Assembly (NCBI RefSeq): GCF_000240165.1
Contig: NC_017586.1
Coordinates: forward strand, 3,906,001 to 3,970,000
Direction: 5' to 3'
DNA length: 64,000 nt
Source of the DNA: Streptantibioticus cattleyicolor NRRL 8057 = DSM 46488
GTDB lineage: Bacteria; Actinomycetota; Actinomycetes; Streptomycetales; Streptomycetaceae
In this document: positions 54,317 through 62,435 of the stretch, piece after piece
Layout of the letters: each line of letters starts with the position of its first letter
Position numbering within the stretch: the first letter of the stretch is position 1
Translations under genes and position numbers: made by a program
The notes under the pieces: generated by a model
Told to the model about the DNA's origin: nothing
Databases searched by the model: none
What the model saw: the letters and a program-made list of their open reading frames with translations, nothing else

Positions 54317-54615
54317 GGCGATGACGCTCCGTTTCCAGCCGGGTTCTGGTGGGTGATGGGGCTGGTGAGGGACGGTAGACGCCGGGGTAACGGGTAGGGA
54401 GGTGAACGACCGGGAGTGGCGGTAAGGGATCGTCCCCGTATCGCCCGGTGACCGTGGGTGAACGGATGCCGGGCGGACGGATGCCGAGCGGGACCGGACG
54501 GAGCGTTCCGGTCCGGGGCGGCGGTCACCGGTGGTAAGGACGGCCCCGCGCCGTCCGTTTCCCGGGGCCGTACCCGCGTCAAGATCCCGGACGGGGGCCG
54601 CATACGCTCGCCGTC

Positions 54616-54969
54616 ATGGACGTACTCATTCACCTCTTCGTCGGCCTGCACATCATCGGCATCGCCGCGCTGCTCGGCGGCTTCCTGACCCAGATGAAGG
54701 CGTTGGGCCGCGGGGAAGCCCGGATCGTCCCGGCGATGCTGCACGGCGCGCTGACCATGCTGGTCACCGGCATCGTGCTGATGGGGCTCAACGAGGCCCA
54801 GCACTACCACCTGAACTACGTGAAGTTCGGGGTGAAGATCGCCGTCCTGGTGGTGATCCTGGGCCTGGTCTACGTCAAGCGGGACGAGGAGCGGGTGCCC
54901 AAGGGCGTCGTCGGCGCGGTCGGCGGGCTGACCATGGCCAACATCTTCATCGCGGTGCTGTGGACGTGA
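54616..54969 (+). CDS. small integral membrane protein
   Basis: The 117-residue product has about four membrane helices (LFVGLHIIGIAALLGGFL, MLHGALTMLVTGIVLMGL, IAVLVVILGLVYV, VGAVGGLTMANIFIAVL). It lacks a signal peptide and other motifs. The His in the first helix and NEAQHYHLNYVK between helices 2 and 3 are notable. It is a conserved actinobacterial membrane protein of unknown function; a terminator follows. ATG 54616 has no strong ribosome binding site. Confidence 0.8.
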   Translation: MDVLIHLFVGLHIIGIAALLGGFLTQMKALGRGEARIVPAMLHGALTMLVTGIVLMGLNEAQHYHLNYVKFGVKIAVLVVILGLVYVKRDEERVPKGVVGAVGGLTMANIFIAVLWT

Positions 54970-54995
54970 TCCGCCGCGAGGGGTGAACGAAACGA

Positions 54996-55025
54996 GGGGC
55001 GCGGGCCGGACGGTCCGCGCCCCTT
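54996..55025. terminator. bidirectional terminator
   Basis: Twelve-base arms GGGGCGCGGGCC and GGTCCGCGCCCC (one G-U pair) with loop GGAC and TTG, between the convergent membrane protein and NlpC/P60 genes. Confidence 0.85.
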
Positions 55026-55047
55026 GTCGTGTCCGCGCGCCCGCGGA

Positions 55048-56190
55048 CTACGCCGGGCGCACCGCGCCGTAGATCGGCATCTCGGTGACCGGGGCTATCT
55101 TCACCACGGTGCCGGTGTGCGGGGCGTGGATCATCTGGCCGCCGCCGATGTACAGGCCGACGTGGCTGATGTCGCCGTAGAAGAAGACCAGGTCACCGGG
55201 TTGCAGCTCGGAGGTGGAGACCCGGGTGCCGGCCTTGACCTGGTCCCAGGTGGTGCGCGGCAGGGAGACCCCGGCGGCCTGCCAGGCGGCCTGGGTCAGC
55301 CCGGAGCAGTCGAAGGAGTTGGGCCCGGTGGCGCCCCACACGTAGGGCTTGCCGAGCTGCTCCCGGGCGAAGGCGATCGCCTTGGCGGCCCGGGTGGAGG
55401 CCGAGCCGTCGCGCCAGCCGCCGGCCGGGGTGCCGGAGGTCCCCGAGGCGTCCGAGGACGAGCCGGACTGGTCGTGCTGCTGCTGGGCGGCGAGGCGGGC
55501 GGCGGCGCGCTCCGCCTCGGCCTCCTTCTGCTTCTCCAGCGCCGCGAGCCGCGCCTTCTCCTGCGCCGTGAGGCTGTTGAGCAGGTTCTGCGCCTCGGTG
55601 AGCTTCTGCTGCACCGCCCGCTTCTGGTCGGCCAGTTCGCGCTGGGCGTCGCTGAGCGACTGGAGGCTCTTGGCGGCCTCGGCGCGCTTGCGGGCCGCGG
55701 TGACCTGCTGGGTCTCGAACCGGGCGACGACCTGCCGCCGCTTGGCCGTCTCCCGGGACATCAGGTGCGTCTGGTCGAAGTACTGCTGCGGGTCGTCGGC
55801 GAGGAAGAACTGCGCGGTCTGGCCGAGGCCGCCGGTGCGGTACTGGGCGGCGGCGAACTGGCCGAGCGCCCGCCGTGACTCGTTGATCTGCTGCGCGCCG
55901 CGGGCCATCTGGTCGAGGAGCTGGTCGGCCTTGCGGCGCTGGGCTGCGGTGGACTCCGCGGCCTGGTTGTACCGCTGGGTGGCGACCTCGGCCTGGTGGT
56001 TGAGCGAGTCGACCTGGCGCTGCACGTCCTCGATGGAGGGCTGCGGCGGCTTGGCGGGGGCGGCCGTCGCCGTCTCGCTCAGCAGGGTCATGGTGGCCAG
56101 GGCGGCCGAGGTGATCCCGATCGCGGCCCGCGGCCCGGCGCCGGCGAGCGTTCGGGACAGGGGCGTACGGGGCTTGCGGTGCGACGCCAA
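55048..56190 (-). CDS. NlpC/P60 peptidoglycan hydrolase with coiled-coil (RipA-like)
   Basis: The 380-residue secreted protein has a signal peptide (ITSAALATMTLLSETATAAP), a long coiled coil (residues 52-235, heptads like SIEDVQRQVDSLNHQAEVA and AKSLQSLSDAQRELADQK), a Ser/Gly linker and the NlpC/P60 domain with Cys295 in FDCSGLTQ, His343 in SHVGLYIG and His355 in HAPHTG. The coiled coil probably autoinhibits or recruits the enzyme, as in RipA. TTG 56190 behind GGAAGGAG starts it. A ydaO riboswitch lies directly upstream, linking the hydrolase to c-di-AMP. Confidence 0.95.
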   Translation of the reverse strand: MASHRKPRTPLSRTLAGAGPRAAIGITSAALATMTLLSETATAAPAKPPQPSIEDVQRQVDSLNHQAEVATQRYNQAAESTAAQRRKADQLLDQMARGAQQINESRRALGQFAAAQYRTGGLGQTAQFFLADDPQQYFDQTHLMSRETAKRRQVVARFETQQVTAARKRAEAAKSLQSLSDAQRELADQKRAVQQKLTEAQNLLNSLTAQEKARLAALEKQKEAEAERAAARLAAQQQHDQSGSSSDASGTSGTPAGGWRDGSASTRAAKAIAFAREQLGKPYVWGATGPNSFDCSGLTQAAWQAAGVSLPRTTWDQVKAGTRVSTSELQPGDLVFFYGDISHVGLYIGGGQMIHAPHTGTVVKIAPVTEMPIYGAVRPA

Positions 56191-56210
56191 CGCGGGCGCT
56201 CCTTCCGTGG

Positions 56211-56385
56211 ACCGCCTACCGGGTTAGCTGTCGGGTTCGGGCTTCGGAAGGCCGCCCTACGGCCCTCGCGCACGGTTACGCGCCGGCCGATTCACCCCAA
56301 GTCCTGCGTGTGGTTCCCCGGTTCCGGCCACGCCGGACTCAGCGGAGGCGTACCGTCTCGACGCCTTCGCCGAGTTGGGGACGGC
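56211..56385 (-). ncRNA. ydaO/yuaA c-di-AMP riboswitch
   Basis: On the minus strand the leader of the long NlpC/P60 gene contains the conserved blocks GGGGAACC, GGGGTGAATCGG, CCTTCCGAAGCCCGAACCC and GACAGCTAACCCGGTAGGCG in the order expected for ydaO aptamers. These riboswitches bind c-di-AMP and in Streptomyces turn off NlpC/P60 and resuscitation-factor genes when the nucleotide is abundant. A -10 box TAGCGT lies at 56404-56399. The boundaries are approximate. Confidence 0.87.
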
Positions 56386-56398
56386 CGCCTGATCGAGC

Positions 56399-56404
56399 AC
56401 GCTA
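56399..56404 (-). promoter_or_regulatory. -10 box before the riboswitch
   Basis: TAGCGT on the minus strand, about 14 bases before the aptamer begins. The -35 is not clear. Confidence 0.4.
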
Positions 56405-56550
56405 GCGAACGCGTGTGGCTGATGTGAAGGCCGGGACGTGATTTCTCCGAAACCGTTCTGTGATCTTTGGCACCCGGCCCACCGCCGCCTCCGGCCGGAC
56501 CCACGGAGCGGGCCCGCGCTGTCGGTGCCGCCGCATAGACTCGTACGACG

Positions 56551-59019
56551 ATGAGCAGCCTCTTCGACGACAGCTTCCTGGCCGACCTCGGACCCGCCGG
56601 CGAGGAGCCCCCGCCACCGCCGGACCCGGAGCACGAGCACGCGCCGGAAGAGCTGCCGGACGACCTGTTCGGCGGCAGGTACGACGCGCCCCTGCCCCGG
56701 GACGCCCACTACCGCGACGGGGCGCCGCGCCCGGTGGTCGACCCGGCCACGCTGCTGGAGGGCCTCAACGAGCAGCAGCGCGCCGCCGTCGTCCACTCCG
56801 GCTCCCCGCTGCTCATCGTCGCCGGGGCCGGCTCGGGCAAGACCCGGGTGCTCACCCACCGCATCGCCCACCTGCTGGCCGCCCGCCATGTCCACCCGGG
56901 CCAGATCCTGGCGATCACCTTCACCAACAAGGCCGCCGGGGAGATGAAGGAGCGCGTCGAGCAGCTCGTCGGCCCCCGGTCGGCCGCGATGTGGGTCTCC
57001 ACGTTCCACAGCGCGTGCGTGCGCATCCTGCGCCGCGAGGGCAGGAAGCTCGGCTTCACCTCCAGCTTCTCGATCTACGACGCCGCCGACTCGCGGCGGC
57101 TGATGGCGCTGGTCTGCCGCGATCTCGACCTGGACCCCAAGCAGTTCCCGCCCAAGTCGTTCAGCGCCCAGGTCTCCAACCTCAAGAACGAGCTGATCGA
57201 CGAGGAGACCTTCGCCGCCCGCGCGGAGAACCCGTTCGAGAAGAAGCTGGCCGAGGCGTACGCGCTCTACCAGGCGCGGCTGCGCGAGGCCAACGCCCTC
57301 GACTTCGACGACATCATCATGACCACCGTCCACCTGCTCCAGGCGTTCCCGGACGTCGCCGAGCACTACCGCCGCCGCTTCCGGCACGTGCTGGTGGACG
57401 AGTACCAGGACACCAACCACGCGCAGTACACGCTCGTACGCGAACTGGTGGGCCCCGCCTCCGGCACCGCCACCGGCGAGGGCCCCCGCGAGGGCGACGG
57501 CCCGGCCGAACTGTGCGTGGTGGGCGACGCCGACCAGTCGATCTACGCCTTCCGCGGCGCCACCATCCGCAACATCCTCCAGTTCGAGGAGGACTACCCG
57601 ACGGCGACGACGATCCTGCTGGAGCAGAACTACCGCTCCTCGCAGACGATCCTGTCCGCCGCCAACGCGGTGATCGAGCGCAACACCGGCCGCCGCCCGA
57701 AGAACCTGTGGACCGAGGCCGGCGACGGCCCGCGGATCACCGGCTACGTCGCCGACACCGAACACGACGAGGCGCAGTTCGTCGCCGAGGAGATCGACCG
57801 GCTCACCGACGCCGGCGACGCCCGCCCCGGCGACGTGGCGGTCTTCTACCGCACCAACGCCCAGTCCCGGGTCTTCGAGGAGATCTTCATCCGCGTCGGC
57901 CTGCCCTACAAGGTCGTCGGCGGGGTGCGCTTCTACGAGCGCAAGGAGGTCCGCGACATCCTGGCCTACCTGCGGGTGCTGGCCAACCCGGAGGACGCGG
58001 TCTCGCTGCGCCGGATTCTGAACGTGCCCAAGCGCGGCATCGGCGACCGCGCCGAGGCGATGATCGAGGCGCTCGGGCTGCGCGAGAAGATCACCTTCCC
58101 GCAGGCGCTGCGCCGGGTGGACGACGCCTACGGCATGGCGGCCCGCTCCGCCAACGCCGTCCGCCGGTTCAACGAGCTGATGGACGAGTTGCGTACCGTC
58201 GCCGAGTCCGGCACCGGCCCGGCCACCGTCCTCGAAGCCGTCCTGGAGCGCACCGGCTACCTCGCCGAACTCCAGGCGTCCAGCGACCCGCAGGACGAGA
58301 CCCGGGTGGAGAACCTCCAGGAACTCGCGGCGGTGGCCCTGGAGTTCGAGCAGGAGCAGCCCGAGGGGGGCCTCGCGGACTTCCTGGAGCAGGTCGCGCT
58401 GGTGGCCGACTCCGACCAGATCCCGGACGAGGACGAGGGCGAGGGCAACGGCGTGATCACGCTGATGACCCTGCACACCGCCAAGGGCCTGGAGTTCCCG
58501 GTGGTCTTCCTGACCGGCATGGAGGACGGCGTCTTCCCGCACATGCGCGCGCTCGGCCAGACCAAGGAGCTGGAGGAGGAGCGCCGCCTCGCCTACGTGG
58601 GCATCACCCGGGCCCGCGAGCGGCTGTACGTGACGCGGTCGGCGATGCGCAGCGCCTGGGGCCAGCCCTCGTACAACCCGCCGTCGCGCTTCCTGGAGGA
58701 GATCCCGGAGAAGCTGCTCCACTGGAAGCGCACCGGCGGCTCGACGCCCTCGGCCCTGGTCTCCAGCGCCTCCTCGGTGCTCGGCTCCGGCCGGGGCGGC
58801 GGCGCCAAGGCGGGCCCCTCCGGCTTCGCCACCCGCCGGGCCAAGGAGCGGCCGGTGGTCGCGCTCTCGGTGGGCGACCGGGTCACCCACGACACCTTCG
58901 GCCTGGGCACCGTGGTCTCCGTCAAGGGCAGCGGTGACAACGCCGAGGCGACGGTGGACTTCGGCGAGGAGAAGCCGAAGCGGCTGCTGCTGCGGTACGC
59001 GCCGGTGGAGAAGCTGTAG
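56551..59019 (+). CDS. pcrA: PcrA/UvrD-type DNA helicase
   Basis: PcrA is the superfamily 1 3'-5' helicase that removes RecA and supports repair and plasmid replication. The 822-residue protein has an acidic Pro-rich N-terminus, LNEQQRAAVVHSGSPLLIVA, Walker A GAGSGKT (92-98), ITFTNKAAGEMKERV, the Walker B segment VDEYQDTN, GDADQSIYAFRGA, LLEQNYRSSQ, TLHTAKGLEFPVVFLTG and a C-terminal Tudor-like tail (VGDRVTHDTFGLGTV, ATVDFGEEKPKRLLLRY) that binds RNA polymerase in Gram-positive PcrA. It is complete, divergent from the riboswitch-controlled NlpC gene. Confidence 0.96.
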   Translation: MSSLFDDSFLADLGPAGEEPPPPPDPEHEHAPEELPDDLFGGRYDAPLPRDAHYRDGAPRPVVDPATLLEGLNEQQRAAVVHSGSPLLIVAGAGSGKTRVLTHRIAHLLAARHVHPGQILAITFTNKAAGEMKERVEQLVGPRSAAMWVSTFHSACVRILRREGRKLGFTSSFSIYDAADSRRLMALVCRDLDLDPKQFPPKSFSAQVSNLKNELIDEETFAARAENPFEKKLAEAYALYQARLREANALDFDDIIMTTVHLLQAFPDVAEHYRRRFRHVLVDEYQDTNHAQYTLVRELVGPASGTATGEGPREGDGPAELCVVGDADQSIYAFRGATIRNILQFEEDYPTATTILLEQNYRSSQTILSAANAVIERNTGRRPKNLWTEAGDGPRITGYVADTEHDEAQFVAEEIDRLTDAGDARPGDVAVFYRTNAQSRVFEEIFIRVGLPYKVVGGVRFYERKEVRDILAYLRVLANPEDAVSLRRILNVPKRGIGDRAEAMIEALGLREKITFPQALRRVDDAYGMAARSANAVRRFNELMDELRTVAESGTGPATVLEAVLERTGYLAELQASSDPQDETRVENLQELAAVALEFEQEQPEGGLADFLEQVALVADSDQIPDEDEGEGNGVITLMTLHTAKGLEFPVVFLTGMEDGVFPHMRALGQTKELEEERRLAYVGITRARERLYVTRSAMRSAWGQPSYNPPSRFLEEIPEKLLHWKRTGGSTPSALVSSASSVLGSGRGGGAKAGPSGFATRRAKERPVVALSVGDRVTHDTFGLGTVVSVKGSGDNAEATVDFGEEKPKRLLLRYAPVEKL

Positions 59020-59029
59020 CGGCGCCGCC

Positions 59030-60277
59030 TCAGCGCGGGTCGATGCCGTGCTCCAGCAGCCAGGGCAGCGGGTCCACCGGGGCGCCGCCGCCCGGCCGCA
59101 CCTCGAAGTGCAGATGCGGGCCCGTGGTGTTGCCGGTGTTGCCGGAGTAGGCGATGACCGTCCCGGCCTGCACCCGTCCGCCCCGGATGCGGGTGCCCGA
59201 CAGGTGGCAGTACCAGGTCTCGGTGCCGTCGGGCGCCGTCACCATGGCCATGTTGCCGTAGGCCGGGTTCCACTGGGTGCGCACGGTGCCGTCGGTGACG
59301 GCCATGACGGGGGTGCCCTCGGAGACCGGGAAGTCGATCCCGGTGTGCACCGACATCCAGTGCTCGCCGGACTGGCCGAAGTAGGCGCTCAGCCCGCGCT
59401 GGGTGACCGGCAGCGCGAACTTGGGGCGCAGCGCCTCCTTGCGCCTGGCTTCCTCCTCCTTGCGCTTGGCCTCGGCGGCCTGCCGCTGCTTGAGGTCGAG
59501 CCGCTGCTGGGCCCGTCCGGCGCGGGCCGCGAAGTCGTCGGCGTTCCGGGTCAGCCCGGAGAGCTGCTGGTCGAACCGGGTCTGGACGACGGGGACGGGC
59601 GCGTCGGGCGCGGCCTGGGCCGCCGGCGCGGCGTCCTGTTCGGCGGCCACGCTGGTCACGGCCGCCGCCGCCACGCCCATGACGGCGACCGACGGCACGG
59701 CGATGGTGAGCATCGCGGAGCGCTTCACCGCCGCCGTGGACCGCGCCGCCCGCCCCGGCCGCCCGCCCCGGCGACGCCGGCCGGCCCGCGGGGCACCGGG
59801 GACGGCGGACCCGGTGGCGGGGGGCTGCGCGGTGTGGAGGTCTTCGGTGCGCAAGCCGTCGGTGCGGAAGTCGTCGGTGCGGTAGTCGTCGCCGAGGGAT
59901 TCCGCGGCGAGGGTCTCCTCGGTGACCTCCTCCGGGAGGAAGGCCGTCCGCGCGTGGCCGCCGTAGGGGTGGTCCGCGAAGAGGTGGTCCGGCACGGTGT
60001 ACGCGTGCGTCCCGCCGTACGGTTCGCAGCCGCCGTCGGGCGCGGGGTATGCGGTGTGCTCCTCGTACCCGCCGTATACATGGTGGCCGAAGGTGTCGGC
60101 CCAGGGGTCGTAGGGCGTGCCGTAGGCGGTGGCGAGGCCGTGGTACGTGTTCGTCGCGTACCCGTCGTACCCGTACCCGTACCCGTAGCCGTAGGTGCTG
60201 TGGTCGGCGCTCGCTCCGGTGAGCCCCGACGGGTGACGATCGTCCACCGCCCAACGTCTCTTTCGCCTCGGCAGCAC
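59030..60277 (-). CDS. M23 (LytM) metallopeptidase, membrane-anchored
   Basis: The 415-residue protein has a Tyr/Gly-rich N-terminus (YGYGYGYGYDGY), a segment of tandem pentapeptides (RTDDF, RTDGL, RTEDL), a basic stretch and one membrane helix (about residue 190), a coiled coil (ARAGRAQQRLDLKQRQAAEA) and the M23 domain with HTGIDFPVSEG and HLHFEVR, the zinc-binding His/Asp set. It should hydrolyse peptidoglycan cross-bridges or act as an activator. Starts are uncertain: GTG 60277 or an internal GTG around 60247. Repeats in the N-terminus arise from short DNA tandem repeats. Confidence 0.88.
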   Translation of the reverse strand: MLPRRKRRWAVDDRHPSGLTGASADHSTYGYGYGYGYDGYATNTYHGLATAYGTPYDPWADTFGHHVYGGYEEHTAYPAPDGGCEPYGGTHAYTVPDHLFADHPYGGHARTAFLPEEVTEETLAAESLGDDYRTDDFRTDGLRTEDLHTAQPPATGSAVPGAPRAGRRRRGGRPGRAARSTAAVKRSAMLTIAVPSVAVMGVAAAAVTSVAAEQDAAPAAQAAPDAPVPVVQTRFDQQLSGLTRNADDFAARAGRAQQRLDLKQRQAAEAKRKEEEARRKEALRPKFALPVTQRGLSAYFGQSGEHWMSVHTGIDFPVSEGTPVMAVTDGTVRTQWNPAYGNMAMVTAPDGTETWYCHLSGTRIRGGRVQAGTVIAYSGNTGNTTGPHLHFEVRPGGGAPVDPLPWLLEHGIDPR

Positions 60278-60366
60278 GGGAATTGCCCGGGACTCTATCC
60301 CCCGTTACCGGACGGCGACAATCTCGGCGTGTTTTCGGGCAGGCGCGCGAGGGAAGCGCGGTCGAA

Positions 60367-61269
60367 TCAGGCGGCGTCGGCGGTCCCGGCGGCCTCCTCG
60401 GCGTGCTGCAACGCCTCCCGCACCCCGGCCGCGATCCGGCGGCTGAACAGCAGCGACAGGTGTCCGACGGCGTGCACGGGGACGTCGCCGGCGGTCAGGT
60501 CCGGGTGGTCGAGCCGGGCGGTCTCGGCGGGGACCATGATCCGGTCGAGATCACTCCAGAAGGCGATGAAGCGGGTGGCGCAACCGGGCGCGGGTTCGGC
60601 GAGTTCGGCCAGGAGTTCGGAGCCGGGGCGCATCTGCCGCACGATGGGGTGGGTGTCGGCGAACGGCGCGACGCGGGTGCCGTTGTGCGGGGTGCCGAGG
60701 GTGACCAGGGTGCGGACCCGGGCGTCCCCGCCGAGCCGTTGCACGTAGTACCGCGCTATCAGCCCGCCGAGACTGTGCCCCACGATGTCGATCCGGGCGT
60801 GCCCGGACTGCTCGCACAGCGACTCCACCTGCCGGCCGAGCACGGCCGCGGCCTGCCGTATGTCGGGGGTCAGCGGCGAGTAGTTGACCGCGTGCACCCG
60901 CTGCCAGCCGTGCCGGCGCAGGCTGCGGCGGAGCGGCAGGAAGATCGAACGGTTGTCGACGAAGCCGTGCAGGAGGAGGACGGGCGGCCGGGCGTCGGCG
61001 GCGGCCCGCGGCACGGCGGCGCGGCGGGCGGGCCGGCGGGCGGTGAACGGTACGGTCGCGGCGGCCTCGACGGCCGTGGACGCGGCGGACCCGGGCGCGA
61101 GGGGTAACGGCTCCTGGCGCAGCCCGGTGGGGTAGAGCAGCACATGCCCGGCGATGACCGCGAGTTCGAGCCCGAGCGCGCGCAGTACGGCGCCGTACCG
61201 GGGCAGGGCGTCGGCGAGCACCCCGGACAGCGGTGCGGTGACGGATCCGGTGGCGGTCGACGCGCCCAT
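60367..61269 (-). CDS. lipase-like alpha/beta hydrolase
   Basis: The 300-residue protein has VLLLHGFVDNRSIFLPL (oxyanion hole), the nucleophile GHSLGG in IDIVGHSLGGLIARYYVQ, VTLGTPHNGTRVAP, a Glu/Asp candidate in FWSDLDRIMVP and a C-terminal His in VHAVGHLSLLFSR. This is the layout of bacterial triacylglycerol lipases of family I.7 and of secreted acyltransferases; there is a hydrophobic segment near residue 35 but no clear signal peptide. ATG 61269 follows GGGGAGG. Convergent with neighbours; role unknown. Confidence 0.85.
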   Translation of the reverse strand: MGASTATGSVTAPLSGVLADALPRYGAVLRALGLELAVIAGHVLLYPTGLRQEPLPLAPGSAASTAVEAAATVPFTARRPARRAAVPRAAADARPPVLLLHGFVDNRSIFLPLRRSLRRHGWQRVHAVNYSPLTPDIRQAAAVLGRQVESLCEQSGHARIDIVGHSLGGLIARYYVQRLGGDARVRTLVTLGTPHNGTRVAPFADTHPIVRQMRPGSELLAELAEPAPGCATRFIAFWSDLDRIMVPAETARLDHPDLTAGDVPVHAVGHLSLLFSRRIAAGVREALQHAEEAAGTADAA

Positions 61270-61697
61270 GACTACCTCCCCGTCGCGGCTCACGGGTGGA
61301 CAGCGCGGCCAGTATGCCCCGGTGGGCGGCCGTGCGAGTGCTGACGTGTGCGGGGCCGGCGTCGTCCGGCGTCGTCCGGTGCCGTCCCGGGCGGCCACGG
61401 GGCGGCCGGGCCGCCGTGCACGACGCCGTGCGTCCCACGGCACGGCGGCAGGGCGGCGAGGCGGCCCGGCCGGGGCTTTTCCGGGATCACGTACGGCCCG
61501 CGCGCCCCGGGTACGACCACGCGCCGCTCGGCGGAGCGGTGGAGGTACGCGGTGGTGGGCCGAACGTCTTACGAACGTGTCCCACGTGTGATTTCCCCCT
61601 CCCTGACTCCCGTGAAACTGCCGTCTGCGCGATGCTGGCGATAACGTTCGTTCACGCTTACGCCCGACAGCAGCGATGGCACGGCATGGAGGCAGTG
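61270..61697. other. 428-bp gap before the B12-binding gene
   Basis: No gene is visible. It includes a 10-bp tandem repeat CGTCGTCCGG (around 61360-61380) and the direct repeat CGAACGT (around 61562-61577), and the region before 61690 probably carries the promoter of the mutase subunit gene; I see no clear hexamers. Confidence 0.5.
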
Positions 61698-62111
61698 ATG
61701 GGTGTGTCCGGTCCGATCCGCGTGGTGGTGGCCAAGCCGGGTCTCGACGGCCACGATCGCGGGGCCAAGGTCATCGCGCGGGCGCTGCGCGACGCGGGCA
61801 TGGAGGTCATCTACACCGGCCTCCACCAGACCCCCGAGCAGATCGTGGACACCGCGATCCAGGAGGACGCCGACGCGATCGGCATGTCCATCCTGTCCGG
61901 CGCCCACATGACGCTCTTCGCCAAGGTCCTGGAACTCCTCACCGAGCGCGACGCCCGCGACATCCAGGTCTTCGGCGGCGGCATCATCCCCGAGGCCGAC
62001 ATCCCGCCGCTGAAGGAACTCGGCGTCGCCGCGATCTTCACCCCCGGCACCACCACCGGCGACGTGGTCGACTGGGTCCGCGCCAACGTCCGCCAGCCCG
62101 CCGAAGCGTGA
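61698..62111 (+). CDS. icmB: B12-binding small subunit of an acyl-CoA mutase (IcmB-like)
   Basis: The 137-residue protein is a stand-alone cobalamin-binding domain: DGHDRG (residues 17-22, the DxHxxG motif that supplies the lower His ligand), MSILSGAH and VFGGGIIP, all typical of methylmalonyl-CoA/isobutyryl-CoA mutases. It is the length of IcmB, the small subunit that pairs with the separately encoded IcmA to interconvert isobutyryl- and butyryl-CoA. It could also serve a related mutase. ATG 61698 follows GGAGG; upstream open frame is not needed. A DUF5691-like gene lies downstream on the other strand. Confidence 0.87.
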   Translation: MGVSGPIRVVVAKPGLDGHDRGAKVIARALRDAGMEVIYTGLHQTPEQIVDTAIQEDADAIGMSILSGAHMTLFAKVLELLTERDARDIQVFGGGIIPEADIPPLKELGVAAIFTPGTTTGDVVDWVRANVRQPAEA

Positions 62112-62117
62112 CCCCAC

Positions 62118-62141
62118 CGGGCCGCACCCCGATGCGGCCCG
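62118..62141 (+). terminator. hairpin after the mutase subunit gene
   Basis: Nine-base perfect arms CGGGCCGCA and TGCGGCCCG with loop CCCCGA, seven bases after the stop. Confidence 0.6.
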
Positions 62142-62154
62142 GCGAGCGACGAGT

Positions 62155-62174
62155 CCCGCCCCGTCCGGGGCGGG
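62155..62174. terminator. second hairpin
   Basis: Nine-base perfect arms CCCGCCCCG and CGGGGCGGG with a two-base loop, close behind the preceding hairpin. It could act in either direction but the T-tract is missing. Confidence 0.45.
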
Positions 62175-62435
62175 GGCCCCTGTTCGGCCGCACCTGGCCT
62201 GGCGTGGCTCCGCCCCTGTCCGGTTTCCGCCCGGCGGCTTGGCTGGGCCGCGTGACGCTGCCCCGTTCGGCTTCGCCCGGACTGCTGGGCCCGTCGCGTC
62301 CGGCTCGGGCCGCGCCCGTTTGGGGTCGCCCGGTCTGCATGGGTGCGCCCGGCTTGCTGGGTCCGGGGGCTCAGCCCGCCGGGGTGGCGTTGGCTCGCCC
62401 CTGACCGGCTCCGTCGGCCCCGCCCCGCCCGGGGC
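62175..62435. other. GC-rich stretch with imperfect repeats
   Basis: It holds no convincing gene. CGCCCGGACTGCTGGGCCCG (62274) and CGCCCGGCTTGCTGGGTCCG (62347) form an imperfect direct repeat, and the sequence is otherwise low complexity. Confidence 0.5.

Noticed and set aside
54317-54615. Possible ydaO riboswitch upstream of the short NlpC/P60 gene
   Set aside because: Only a CCTTACC-like piece resembles the aptamer; the GGGGAACC, GGTGAATCGG and CCGAACCC blocks are missing.
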